Of a stretch of 24,369 nucleotides of DNA, positions 1 through 7,624 are shown piece after piece (the stretch's first letter is position 1; the number at the start of each line of letters is the position of its first letter). The stretch is from Holosporales bacterium (lineage in GTDB: Bacteria > Pseudomonadota > Alphaproteobacteria > UBA3830 > JAIRMZ01). The DNA is taken from contig JAIRST010000043.1 in the NCBI GenBank assembly GCA_031255325.1, forward strand, positions 1 to 24,369. Direction: 5' to 3'. Under the pieces are notes generated by a model. The model saw only the letters and a program-made list of their open reading frames with translations, did not search any database and was not told the origin of the DNA. The position numbers were made by a program, and so were the translations under genes.

Positions 1-806
1 CCGTGTACCGTTACGCAAAAAACAAAGGCTTCTGCATTTATCTCCACATTAAGAGTATGTAAGACATTCTGAGCATCATACACCTCTATCGGCATGTTAA
101 GCGGAGAGAGATTATAATCCCCAGCCTCAAAGGCACTCGGAAGAACACCTCGTAAGGTCACGGATGTCGTGGGTTGAGACGCCTCTTGCGCTGGGGGGTC
201 TACACGCTCTGTCGTACCAAAAACGTGCTCGTACGTCGGGGGAATCATGCTGTTGTTTTTACTGAAATCCTCTCCGTATTGGAGGGCTATAATAGAGTCC
301 TCTCCGTTATTCCAGGTAATGTGCATATCCAGGGAGGATCCAACGCTACTTCCAAACATTCCAGTAAGAAACTGTCCACTCCCATCAACATATGTTTGGA
401 AGGCATTACCGGTTTCATTGAGAACGCTCTCCCCATCACTGCCGTGTACCGTTACGCAAAAAGCAAATAGGCCGGCTGAAGTTATCTCCACATTAAGAGT
501 ATGTAAGACATTCTGAGCATCATACACCTCTATCGGCAGGGTAAGAGGAGGGAGATTATAATCCCCAGCTTCAAAGGCACTCGGAAGAACACCTCGTAAG
601 GTCACGGATGTCGTGGGTTGAGACGCCTCTTGCGCTGGGGGGTCTATGGGGTCTGTAATGGCACGTGTTAAAATACTTGTTTCTGATATAGGTTGCGTTG
701 CGCTTTCTTTATACTCTTCACTATGATATGGATATAAGGCGTGTGCATGTCCTACAGAAAGAAATAGAAAAACGCCACTTATGGTAAAAAATCGTAATGG
801 TAACAT
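1..806 (-). CDS. Secreted tandem-repeat protein with FlgE-D2-like domains (partial, C-terminus outside window)
   Basis: The minus-strand frame is open from the ATG at 806 to the window edge, giving 268 complete codons. A GGAAGGA ribosome site lies 8 bases before the ATG. Residues 1-23 form a Sec signal peptide: a short Lys/Arg-poor n-region, a hydrophobic stretch, and AHA before Leu24. After a linker come near-identical units that begin at about residues 55 and 203 (period 148 aa). Each unit has a PPAQEASQPTTSVTLRG start, an EVYDAQNVLHTLNVEI strand and an FCVTVHG strand. The complete first unit goes on through FQTYVDGSGQFLTG and MHITWNNGED. The VTLxGxLP...VYDxxxxxHTLxV...GxFxxG...xxITWNxG order resembles the D2 domain of the flagellar hook protein FlgE (PF07559). 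The FlgE rod/hook N-terminal helix is absent and a Sec signal is present, so this is not a normal hook protein. A surface or periplasmic structural or adhesive role is inference. Being a gene is near certain; the family call is moderate. Confidence 0.8.
   Translation of the reverse strand, partial: MLPLRFFTISGVFLFLSVGHAHALYPYHSEEYKESATQPISETSILTRAITDPIDPPAQEASQPTTSVTLRGVLPSAFEAGDYNLPPLTLPIEVYDAQNVLHTLNVEITSAGLFAFCVTVHGSDGESVLNETGNAFQTYVDGSGQFLTGMFGSSVGSSLDMHITWNNGEDSIIALQYGEDFSKNNSMIPPTYEHVFGTTERVDPPAQEASQPTTSVTLRGVLPSAFEAGDYNLSPLNMPIEVYDAQNVLHTLNVEINAEAFVFCVTVH
38..202 (-). repeat. Copy 2 of a long coding repeat (start of FlgE-D2-like unit 2)
   Basis: About 165 bases match 482-646 with about five mismatches by eye, four of them clustered around 95-110. 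The repeat period is 444 bases (148 codons). The match continues on the far side of a short divergent patch, since bases 1-20 match 442-461. It encodes the start of the second repeat unit of the secreted protein on the minus strand. The high nucleotide identity points to recent duplication or gene conversion. Confidence 0.9.
482..646 (-). repeat. Copy 1 of the long coding repeat (start of FlgE-D2-like unit 1)
   Basis: Partner of the repeat at 38-202, in the same frame and 444 bases away. It encodes the PPAQ...VEI part of the first repeat unit. Each copy contains a run of six C on the coding strand (GACCCCCCAG), which could slip. Confidence 0.9.
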
Positions 807-1069
807 GAGATGTATCCTTCCTTTTTTGTACATAGAGGCATTGTATTTTTTGAATGTTAAGAAAAGATTAATTAAAAAATAAAATAGCCATTATTTTTTA
901 CGCGTACAAAAATATTGCACTATTTTGTGGTGGTAAGTGCCCTATATATCCATCGTTTCAAAAACACCATACACTCAAAATAGAGATAAGATTTTTTGAA
1001 ATTATAGAATTTTTCAAATAAAATAGCTCAATATTCTCCATAACAAGTAAAATTTTAAAAAAACACCCC
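807..1069. other. AT-rich intergenic region between the repeat-protein gene and smpB
   Basis: About 260 bases without a supported gene. It must hold the 5' leader of the secreted repeat protein and the 3' end of the smpB transcript. I see only short AT-rich palindromic stretches (for example around 998-1020, TTTG...CAAA on the minus strand). There is no GC-rich hairpin with a T tract, so no terminator or promoter call is made. Confidence 0.6.
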
Positions 1070-1552
1070 TTATTCTCGATTATGCTCCCGTAAAACGCGC
1101 GCCTTTTCACGTTTCCAATCACGTTCCTTTTCGGCTTCACGCTTGTCATGTTTTTTCTTTCCTCGGCAAAGCGCTAGCTCAACTTTCGCCCATCCCCGTT
1201 CGTTGAAATAAACACTCAAGGGAATAAGGGTATATCCTCCGCGGGTAATGGAGCCGATAAGTTTATTTTTCTGCCGTTTCTGTACAAGTAATAGGCGCGC
1301 CCGTTTGGGTTCGTGATTTTGGCGGTTTGCCCCTTTGTATTCTGGGATATGCGCATTAATGAGCGCTAAGCTCCCTTCTCCATTAAGGACGGCAAACGCA
1401 TCAGAAAGACTCAAGCGCCCAGAACGTAAGGATTTAACCTCGCTCCCTAAAAGGACGATTCCTGCTTCTAAAGTATCTTCAACGATGTAATCATGCCGCG
1501 CACGCCGGTTGACGCCAATAACTTTTTTCGCACGTTGTTGCGCTATGCCCAT
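1070..1552 (-). CDS. smpB: SsrA-binding protein SmpB
   Basis: SmpB binds tmRNA and delivers it to stalled ribosomes for trans-translation in the cytoplasm. The 160-residue product has the usual family length. It contains the opening strand with RRARHDYIVEDTLEAGIVL, the GSEVKSLR motif, the AHIPEYKGANRQNHEPKR segment and the basic C-terminal tail GKKKHDKREAEKERDWKRE that enters the decoding centre. The ATG follows AGGAG by 5 bases. The gene starts 8 bases after the dapA stop, so the two are very probably co-transcribed, an arrangement common in Alphaproteobacteria. Confidence 0.97.
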   Translation of the reverse strand: MGIAQQRAKKVIGVNRRARHDYIVEDTLEAGIVLLGSEVKSLRSGRLSLSDAFAVLNGEGSLALINAHIPEYKGANRQNHEPKRARLLLVQKRQKNKLIGSITRGGYTLIPLSVYFNERGWAKVELALCRGKKKHDKREAEKERDWKREKARVLREHNRE

Positions 1553-1560
1553 GATCGCTC

Positions 1561-2439
1561 CTAAACGTCCAGTCCTAACCCCTCCTGAAGAACACGGCGC
1601 AATATAAATTGGCCAGGTTCTGTAACAGGAAGAAGGGGGAGACGTACTTCGTCTCGAATAATCCCCATCACGCTAAGCGCATATTTTGTCGGGCAGGGGT
1701 TAGGCTCCATAAACAGCGCTCTGTGCAAAGGGGCTAAACGGTCTCGAATGCTAGCGAATGTTCCAAGATCCGCATTTATCCACGCATTGTATAACTCTGT
1801 ACAAAGCTTTGGGGCGATATTAGCCGTAACAGAAATGATTCCATCTCCCCCTAAAGCTAAAAATGCGGGAGCGCTCTCATCGTCTCCAGCCATAAAGGAA
1901 AAATCTGAACGAAGATGTCTGCGCCAAGAAAGGATACGTGTAAAATGAGGAGAAGCTTCTTTTAGTGCCATAAGGCGCGGTAGTTGCATCAGTTTTTCGA
2001 GCGTATTAAGGTCAAGATCAATACCGGTGCGTCCTGGATTGTTGTAAAGAATGATGGGAAGGGAAGTTGCCTCATGAAGAGTATAGAAATGGTTATACAG
2101 TCCTTCAGGAGATGGCTTTATATAAAAGGGCGTTATAGCAAGCAGCGCATCTGCCCCAGATTTCTCGGCCTCTTTGGCTTGTTGCGAGGCATCCCGCGTT
2201 GTTGTGGTAATGACACCAGCAGCAATAGGAATACGCCCTTCTGCCATATGTTTGGCCGCTTTGATCAACGAGATCCGTTCTTCGCTCGTCAAAGAAAGCG
2301 CTTCTCCGGTGGAGCCGCAAACAACAATGCCCTTGATCTCTCCTTCAATAAGGGTAGCGATGTAACGTTCAAACGCCGCAATATCAACACGGCTATGTCG
2401 GAAGGGAGTGACAACCGCTGCCCAGTATCCTTGAAACAT
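1561..2439 (-). CDS. dapA: 4-hydroxy-tetrahydrodipicolinate synthase
   Basis: DapA condenses pyruvate with aspartate semialdehyde, the first committed step of the diaminopimelate/lysine branch needed for peptidoglycan. The frame extends to a TTG at 2457, but the ATG at 2439 (MFQGYWAAVVTPF) fits better. It gives 292 residues, the classical DapA length, and has GAGAAGAGA upstream. Diagnostic features are GSTGEALSLTSEER (substrate loop), ILYNNPGRTG with the catalytic Tyr, and LMALKEAS with the Schiff-base Lys. The gene is upstream of smpB in one transcription unit and is divergent from slt, with only 24 bases between the two start codons. Confidence 0.97.
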   Translation of the reverse strand: MFQGYWAAVVTPFRHSRVDIAAFERYIATLIEGEIKGIVVCGSTGEALSLTSEERISLIKAAKHMAEGRIPIAAGVITTTTRDASQQAKEAEKSGADALLAITPFYIKPSPEGLYNHFYTLHEATSLPIILYNNPGRTGIDLDLNTLEKLMQLPRLMALKEASPHFTRILSWRRHLRSDFSFMAGDDESAPAFLALGGDGIISVTANIAPKLCTELYNAWINADLGTFASIRDRLAPLHRALFMEPNPCPTKYALSVMGIIRDEVRLPLLPVTEPGQFILRRVLQEGLGLDV

Positions 2440-2463
2440 AAGGAAATCTCTTCTCAAAAAGCT

Positions 2464-4470
2464 ATGTTGATTATACTGAAGAATTTCTTTCCTCTCAAGG
2501 GAATGCTTTTGGCGACCATGCTTTTAGCTAATCTGGGGGTACCTTCTGGTAGAACGGCTTTCGCGCAAAGTGATGCGGAAAGAGCTCAGAAGCTTCATCA
2601 AGCGATTGCTTATGTTCGGAAAAATGCGCTGGAAAAAGCGGATACTATTGTGGGGGAAGATGCTTTTTTAAAAGATCTTGTTCGTTGGTTTGCTTTAACG
2701 AGAAAAATACCCTTTGGTACTTTCTCGGAAATACGTCATTTTATAGAAACGCATCCTCACTGGCCAGAGCAAGACCTTTTAAGAAACACGCTCGAAAAAA
2801 GCGCGACGATTCATTCAGTTTTCTCACAAGAAGATTTGCATTGGTTGAAAGCCCATCCTCCGCATCGTGGAGAAACTGTCTTAGCGTATGTTACGCAAAT
2901 AAAAGCAAAAATGCCTTCTGCTGATTTTAAAAAATGCGTTCGCTCTCTTTGGATGCAAGCGACTTTTTCTACTGAAGAAGAAAATGCGTTTTTGTTCGCA
3001 TATCGAGGTCTTTTACGTCCTCAAGATATGCTTGAACGAGTGAATGCTTTATTGTGGAAACGGCAAGCAACGGCTGCTGAACGCTTGTTGCCTTTTATTC
3101 CTGATAAACAGAAGCCTCTTACCCAAGCTCATATTCAGCTTGTTAAAGGAGACCCTAAAAAGACGCTTTGTCCTCCAGCACTTTTAAAACAGTTTCGTTC
3201 TGTTCCTAGTTTTGCCTATGCTGTTATTTATTTAGAACATAAAAAAGATGTCATACAGGATGCTCTTTCACTTTTAAAAGAGGTTGATTTTTTCAAAGAT
3301 ACGCAACACATTCGTTTATGGGGAAATGAAGTTCAGTATGTAGCGCGTGAGCTTATTCGGCAAAAGCGTTTTCAAGATGCGTATCAAATTTTAGCGCGTG
3401 CTGCTTTCCCTGTTAAGGAAGACGACTATGCGAATGCCCAGTTGCTTGCTGGATGGTTAGCATTGCAACGCTTAAAACATCCTAAAACAGCATTGCAGCA
3501 TTTTACTACTGTTGAAAAGAATACGGAAGATTATCGCTACCAAGCACGAGCATTGTACTGGAAAGCAAGAGCTTTAGAGCGATTGTCGCGATCAAAAGAA
3601 GCTCGTAAAACTTTCGAGCTATGTTCTGCCTATGGCAGCACGTTCTGGGGGCAGCTTGCACGCACAGCTTTAGGAAAGCCTATACAATTTTCGGCGTGCA
3701 AAGAGGAACATCCGTCTAAACTTCGCGAAAATAAAAAAGTAGCTGAAATGATACAAGCAGCCCATCTTTTTACTTTGGCACAAGAAGACCTATTGGCAGG
3801 AAGCTTCACTTTTGGGGCGGGTAAGCACACAGAAACCCGGGATGACGTCGCTTATTTTTTAAATGAGACTGTAGCAATAAGCCCTTATGTAGGAATCCAG
3901 GCTTATATTGCTTATGCCGGCAAGAAACTGCATGCGCCGTGTAAATCAACCTATCCGACGCTTCCTATACATGATATTTTAAAAGCTCAGGCAGCTGTTA
4001 ATGATATCCTTACGCTTAGCATTATCCGCACGGAAAGCGCCTTTAGCGAACGCGTTGTTGAGCCAAATAATTTGGGAATAGGATACATGCAACTTATGCC
4101 TGAGACAGCAAAAGAAGTTGCTACGCGGCATGCTTTTCCTGATTCTTCTCACGAACTATTGTTAAAAAAAGAATATAGTATGTTGTTGGGAACAACCTTT
4201 TTAAAAGAGCTTTTAGACCATTTTCAAGGATGTTATCTTTTAGCAATTGCCGCCTATAATGCCGGGCCAAATGCCGTAGATCGTTGGATTACAAATGCGG
4301 GGGATCCTCGGACAGGAGCTATTGACATGGTCGATTGGATCGAACTCATTCCTTACAAGATCACGCGTCTTTATGTGCAAAAAGTTCTAACAGATATGCA
4401 AATCTACGCTCACTTATTGCATAAACAGGGATTTGACCTGCCTACCCTCTTGAAAAGGAAAGGACATTAA
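2464..4470 (+). CDS. slt: Soluble lytic murein transglycosylase (SLT family), periplasmic
   Basis: It cleaves the MurNAc-GlcNAc bond of peptidoglycan to give 1,6-anhydro products. The 668-residue call uses the ATG at 2464. Residues 1-34 give a convincing signal peptide with Lys6 and Lys12 in the n-region, a hydrophobic core and RTAFA before Gln35. The middle (~100-480) is alpha-helical with repeated short helices, matching the superhelical U/L domains of the Slt70 family. The C-terminal lysozyme-like domain has IIRTESAF (catalytic Glu524), GYMQLMPETA and IAAYNAGPNAV. No good Shine-Dalgarno site precedes 2464; in-frame ATGs at 2503 and 2518 are alternatives but shorten the signal peptide. The stop codon abuts the next gene. 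Confidence 0.93.
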   Translation: MLIILKNFFPLKGMLLATMLLANLGVPSGRTAFAQSDAERAQKLHQAIAYVRKNALEKADTIVGEDAFLKDLVRWFALTRKIPFGTFSEIRHFIETHPHWPEQDLLRNTLEKSATIHSVFSQEDLHWLKAHPPHRGETVLAYVTQIKAKMPSADFKKCVRSLWMQATFSTEEENAFLFAYRGLLRPQDMLERVNALLWKRQATAAERLLPFIPDKQKPLTQAHIQLVKGDPKKTLCPPALLKQFRSVPSFAYAVIYLEHKKDVIQDALSLLKEVDFFKDTQHIRLWGNEVQYVARELIRQKRFQDAYQILARAAFPVKEDDYANAQLLAGWLALQRLKHPKTALQHFTTVEKNTEDYRYQARALYWKARALERLSRSKEARKTFELCSAYGSTFWGQLARTALGKPIQFSACKEEHPSKLRENKKVAEMIQAAHLFTLAQEDLLAGSFTFGAGKHTETRDDVAYFLNETVAISPYVGIQAYIAYAGKKLHAPCKSTYPTLPIHDILKAQAAVNDILTLSIIRTESAFSERVVEPNNLGIGYMQLMPETAKEVATRHAFPDSSHELLLKKEYSMLLGTTFLKELLDHFQGCYLLAIAAYNAGPNAVDRWITNAGDPRTGAIDMVDWIELIPYKITRLYVQKVLTDMQIYAHLLHKQGFDLPTLLKRKGH

Positions 4471-5409
4471 ATGCCTCGTATTCTTCCTTGCTCTTTAGAA
4501 GGAATACAAACGGCCAGGCAGCATCTCTTGGGAGGTAAGCTTGTTGCTTTTCCCACAGAGACCGTATATGGGCTTGGAGCCCTTGCAACCTGCAAAAAGG
4601 CAGTAGAAGCTGTTTATTTTTTGAAAAAACGCCCTTTTGATAAGCCTTTTATTCTTCATGGAGCAGAAGCGTCGGATGTATGGCCATACGCTATCGAAAA
4701 TGCTCAGGCACGATTACTGGCAGATTCTTTTTGGCCTGGGCCTTTAACCCTCGTTCTCAAGCGACGTCTTGGCACAGCACTGGAAAAGAGTATGCCGTTT
4801 AAGGATTCTACAATTGCCATACGGGTAATAGATCATCCAGTGGCCACTTCTTTAATACATGGACTAGAAGCTCCTCTTGTGGCTTCTAGTGCTAATTCTT
4901 CCGGTTTTTTAAGTCCTACAACGGCTGCTGATGTTGCTGGTGCTTTTCCTGAAGAAGACCTTTTGATTCTTGATGGAGGGCAAGCACATTTAGGTATTGA
5001 GTCAACAATTTTAGATTTAACGCATGATAATATTCGCATTTTACGTCAGGGAGCGGTCTTCTGTGAAGCAATTGAGCATTGCTTAGGCGTTTCCATTACA
5101 TCCCCAGAGACAAACACCGCAGAGCAAGGTCAAAATCCTCTTATGCTCAGACTTAACGCAGAGATTCCTCACCCGGATGAGGCTTTTCTTGCTTTTGGGC
5201 ATGCCTATACAGATTTTTCCTGTGTTGCGCAATTAAACCTAAGCCCTTCCGGGAATTTAACAGAAGCAGCGAAGAATTTATTTCCGATGTTACGACAATT
5301 AAAGTCTTGCAAAGCACAAACTATCGCCGTTATGCCGATCCCACAACGCGATTTAGGAATGGCAATCAATGAGCGCCTTGAAAAATTCCGTATTGAGTTT
5401 GCCCATTAA
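4471..5409 (+). CDS. tsaC: L-threonylcarbamoyladenylate synthase, Sua5/TsaC type
   Basis: It makes threonylcarbamoyl-AMP from threonine, bicarbonate and ATP, the first step of t6A37 modification of ANN-decoding tRNAs. The 312-residue product is longer than short TsaC (~190 aa). It contains the YrdC domain (~10-200: KLVAFPTETVYGLGA, FWPGPLTLVLKR, APLVASSANSSGFLSPT, and the ESTILDL segment). A C-terminal Sua5 domain follows (~225-312), so Sua5-like is the more exact name. The ATG follows the slt stop directly, and GGAAAGGA within the slt end serves as ribosome site, implying translational coupling. Confidence 0.93.
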   Translation: MPRILPCSLEGIQTARQHLLGGKLVAFPTETVYGLGALATCKKAVEAVYFLKKRPFDKPFILHGAEASDVWPYAIENAQARLLADSFWPGPLTLVLKRRLGTALEKSMPFKDSTIAIRVIDHPVATSLIHGLEAPLVASSANSSGFLSPTTAADVAGAFPEEDLLILDGGQAHLGIESTILDLTHDNIRILRQGAVFCEAIEHCLGVSITSPETNTAEQGQNPLMLRLNAEIPHPDEAFLAFGHAYTDFSCVAQLNLSPSGNLTEAAKNLFPMLRQLKSCKAQTIAVMPIPQRDLGMAINERLEKFRIEFAH

Positions 5410-5446
5410 GAATGTCTTTAGGTATATTTTATAAGAAGAGAAACTA

Positions 5447-5962
5447 ATGACGATTCTTACTATCTTGCACTATCCAGATTCGACTTTGCGTAAAACGTCG
5501 CTTCTGGTCGATCCGAAAGATGCAACAATTCCCGGATTAATCGCAGATATGTTTGAAACATTAGCCATTGATGGTATTGGATTGGCAGCGCCGCAAGTGG
5601 ACGTTTTAAAACGTGTCGTTGTCATCGATTTAGGAAGCGACCAGGATATACCTCCTTTTGCCCTTATTAACCCTGAGATTTGCTGGTGCTCTGAAAGAAC
5701 GGTGCCATATTCTAATGGATGTTTGTCGCTCCCTGGAGTGTATGCGGATGTTGTGCGCCCCGAAGAAATCGAGGTCAAATATTTGGATGAGAATTTTAAT
5801 CAACACCACTTAAAAGCAAACGATTTGCTGGCGGTGTGTATTCAGCATGAAATCGACCACCTGGATGGAAAGCTTTTTATCGATCACCTTTCAAAGCTCA
5901 AACGAGAGGTGTTAATACGAAAATTCGTGAAGAAAACACAGCGTAGCACAGAACTTCCGTAA
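5447..5962 (+). CDS. def: Peptide deformylase
   Basis: Def removes the formyl group from the N-terminal Met of nascent proteins. The 171-residue length is typical. The three family motifs are present: GIGLAAPQ (43-50), the metal-Cys motif as NGCLS (Cys92) and HEIDH (His134, Glu135, His138). The residue before GCLS is Asn, whereas Glu is usual in motif 2. AGAAGAGA lies just upstream of the ATG. It is 37 bases downstream of the Sua5 gene and likely in the same operon. fmt, often the neighbour of def, is not in the window. Confidence 0.95.
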   Translation: MTILTILHYPDSTLRKTSLLVDPKDATIPGLIADMFETLAIDGIGLAAPQVDVLKRVVVIDLGSDQDIPPFALINPEICWCSERTVPYSNGCLSLPGVYADVVRPEEIEVKYLDENFNQHHLKANDLLAVCIQHEIDHLDGKLFIDHLSKLKREVLIRKFVKKTQRSTELP

Positions 5963-6089
5963 GTTATTTTCACAAAATCTATCATTTTACCTCACGTTGA
6001 AAGAAAATTTATGGCTGTTGTAGGTTTTTGATCGCTACATAAGAAGGATTGCAAACCTTCAGATGGTCTTGTATTTGTTGAACCATAAT

Positions 6090-6166
6090 GCGCCCGTAGC
6101 TCAGCTGGATAGAGCGTCGCCCTCCGGAGGCGAAGGCCAGAGGTTCGAATCCCCTCGGGCGCACCA
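6090..6166 (+). tRNA. tRNA-Arg (anticodon CCG)
   Basis: A 77-base cloverleaf can be drawn: acceptor stem GCGCCCG/CGGGCGC, D arm GCTC...GAGC, anticodon stem TCGCC/GGCGA with loop CTCCGGA (anticodon CCG, decoding CGG), and T arm AGAGG TTCGAAT CCCCT. The discriminator A and CCA end are encoded. The T stem has an A-C mispair at its middle position (bacterial tRNA-Arg usually shows AGAGG/CCTCT). It lies between def and the convergent patatin gene. Confidence 0.95.
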
Positions 6167-6190
6167 AATGGCGAATCGTGTGCGCTTTTT
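6159..6190 (+). terminator. Possible intrinsic terminator overlapping the tRNA 3' end
   Basis: GCGCAC at 6159-6164, inside the tRNA acceptor/CCA end, can pair with GTGCGC at 6180-6185. Five T follow at 6186-6190. The 15-base loop is long and the fold competes with the tRNA acceptor stem, so this is a weak call. Confidence 0.4.
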
Positions 6191-6221
6191 AAAGTATCTT
6201 CCAATTTCTGAGTCATTCTAG

Positions 6222-6248
6222 AAAAGGGAGTCTTGCAAGAAGACTCCC
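6222..6248 (-). terminator. Intrinsic terminator of the patatin gene
   Basis: A perfect 9-bp stem GGGAGTCTT/AAGACTCCC with a 5-base loop lies at 6226-6248. On the minus strand it is followed by TTTT (6222-6225). It sits 17 bases past the patatin stop codon, the expected place. Confidence 0.85.
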
Positions 6249-6264
6249 ATGATAAGGATAAGAT

Positions 6265-7530
6265 TTATTGATTTTCTTCAGCGATCCTGGAACGCAAGGT
6301 ACGTCGTTCTGGTGTTAAAGGCAAGCTTTGCAAAAGTTGGATAAATTCATTGAATTTCGGAGTTCTGGCGATTTCTTCAGCACGATGCTCAAGTGTCGTT
6401 AAGTTATCCGCAGAAACGTTATCCATGGCGGCATTAGCTTTCTGTAGCTCTGTCTGGAAACGGAAATATTGTACTCGTCCACTAAAGGTTTTGCTGATTT
6501 GATTCATTTGATAATCAACAACATCGGCTGGTCCATCTATAGTGATATTAGCAATCTGCATTCCCCACCCGACAGCACCCATTTTTTTCGCATCATGATA
6601 CCGAAGAGGAACCGTCGCATGTCCTGTCCCAAAAGAAGCTATTATAATATCTGTTGCGTCCGGATACAGATAAAGCGCTTCAGAGAAAGCACATAACGCA
6701 GGATTGTTGGCACACATACCTCCGTCGATAGCGTCGATTCCCAATCGATCATTATACTGATCAGGTAAACTAAAAATCTTCGCAGGTTTGAAGTAAGTGG
6801 GAGCTGCTGATGTCGCCCGTGCGACGTCTCTTCTGAAAAAGTCGTGATGAGGGTCTTTTGCGCCTGCATAGCTTTTGAAAAATTTCGGTTTTTTCCTTCC
6901 AATATCAAATGATGTTACGACAACGTCTGTCATACTTTTAGAGAGTGTGGAGTCCTTGAAATAGCTGGACAAGAGTTGATAAAATGGACGTTCTTTATAT
7001 TTTGCGCGCGCAAGACTGCCCAAGCTGAACGGTTTCGGGGTAAACACAATATCCCCTTGCTCACGATACATATGCAGCAAATCATGCGCCGCAAAACAAG
7101 CATCTTGTTCAGTTTCATCCATTGTTGAAAGCCCCAGTGCCAAAATCCCTCCGGTGGATGTTCCTGCAATAAGATCGGCTAGCTGCCACATCTTATATCC
7201 TGTTTTGAATTCTATCTGTGTAAAAAGATGAGCGGGAATAAGCCCTCGAATACCCCCTCCATCAATAGATAAGGCCACAACAGGGACTCTTCTCGAGGGA
7301 GCGAGTTCCATTGGAATAGAAACGCCTTCCTTAGCGAGATAACCATTTTCTTCGGTGTCACTATTAGGAAGCAAGGCGGGAAGTTTCGAGTGTGATCTTG
7401 AATTGAAAGTGCTACGTAGAGGAGTACATCCATCTGTACGCGAACTTAAAAGAAGGGATGAATGCGATTCCATCCCCACGACATGGGCTACTGAGAGAAA
7501 TGAAAGTGTTAGTAGATATGTATGTTTCAT
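6265..7530 (-). CDS. Secreted patatin-like phospholipase
   Basis: Patatin-family enzymes are Ser/Asp-dyad acyl hydrolases acting on phospholipids. The frame opens at 7551, but the ATG at 7530 (MKHTYLL) has AGGAG 7 bases upstream and starts a signal peptide (Lys2, then a hydrophobic run to about residue 19), giving 421 residues. The oxyanion motif DGGGIRG is at 90-96, the nucleophile elbow GTSTG at 123-127 (Ser125), and the catalytic Asp in DGG at 269-271. A linker of ~60 residues precedes the domain. Monocistronic, with its own terminator. Patatins are often effectors in intracellular bacteria (ExoU, Rickettsia Pat1/Pat2). Export here looks Sec-dependent; an effector role is inference. Confidence 0.92.
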   Translation of the reverse strand: MKHTYLLTLSFLSVAHVVGMESHSSLLLSSRTDGCTPLRSTFNSRSHSKLPALLPNSDTEENGYLAKEGVSIPMELAPSRRVPVVALSIDGGGIRGLIPAHLFTQIEFKTGYKMWQLADLIAGTSTGGILALGLSTMDETEQDACFAAHDLLHMYREQGDIVFTPKPFSLGSLARAKYKERPFYQLLSSYFKDSTLSKSMTDVVVTSFDIGRKKPKFFKSYAGAKDPHHDFFRRDVARATSAAPTYFKPAKIFSLPDQYNDRLGIDAIDGGMCANNPALCAFSEALYLYPDATDIIIASFGTGHATVPLRYHDAKKMGAVGWGMQIANITIDGPADVVDYQMNQISKTFSGRVQYFRFQTELQKANAAMDNVSADNLTTLEHRAEEIARTPKFNEFIQLLQSLPLTPERRTLRSRIAEENQ

Positions 7531-7570
7531 CACCGTTCTCCTTTTTGACATAATGGTAATTTATTAATAA

Positions 7571-7624
7571 AATTAACAATTGGTATAGAAATATACCTTA
7601 AAAATAGTTAATGAATTGTTAATT
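7571..7624. promoter_or_regulatory. Nested inverted repeats in the patatin/glmU divergent spacer
   Basis: AATTAACAATT (7571-7581) and its exact reverse complement AATTGTTAATT (7614-7624) flank a second hairpin, GGTATA GAAA TATACC (7582-7597). A related AATTGTC...AATT element lies just beyond (from about 7634). The cluster starts about 40 bases before the patatin start codon, in the promoter region, and could be an operator or an RNA structure. No protein that would bind it is identified. Confidence 0.5.

Noticed and set aside
174..516. Two plus-strand ORFs (98 and 89 codons)
   Set aside because: They are the antisense of the repeat-protein gene, which has a signal peptide, ribosome site and full-length frame on the minus strand.
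958..1149. 63-codon minus-strand ORF overlapping the smpB 3' end
   Set aside because: Overlaps smpB in another frame, low-complexity AT-rich sequence, no ribosome site.
1984..2463. Upstream extension of the slt frame (160 extra codons)
   Set aside because: It is antisense to dapA, and the signal peptide begins at 2464.
5992..6216. Minus-strand 74-codon ORF across the tRNA
   Set aside because: The peptide with RRATLYPAELRAH is the well-known spurious translation of a tRNA antisense strand.
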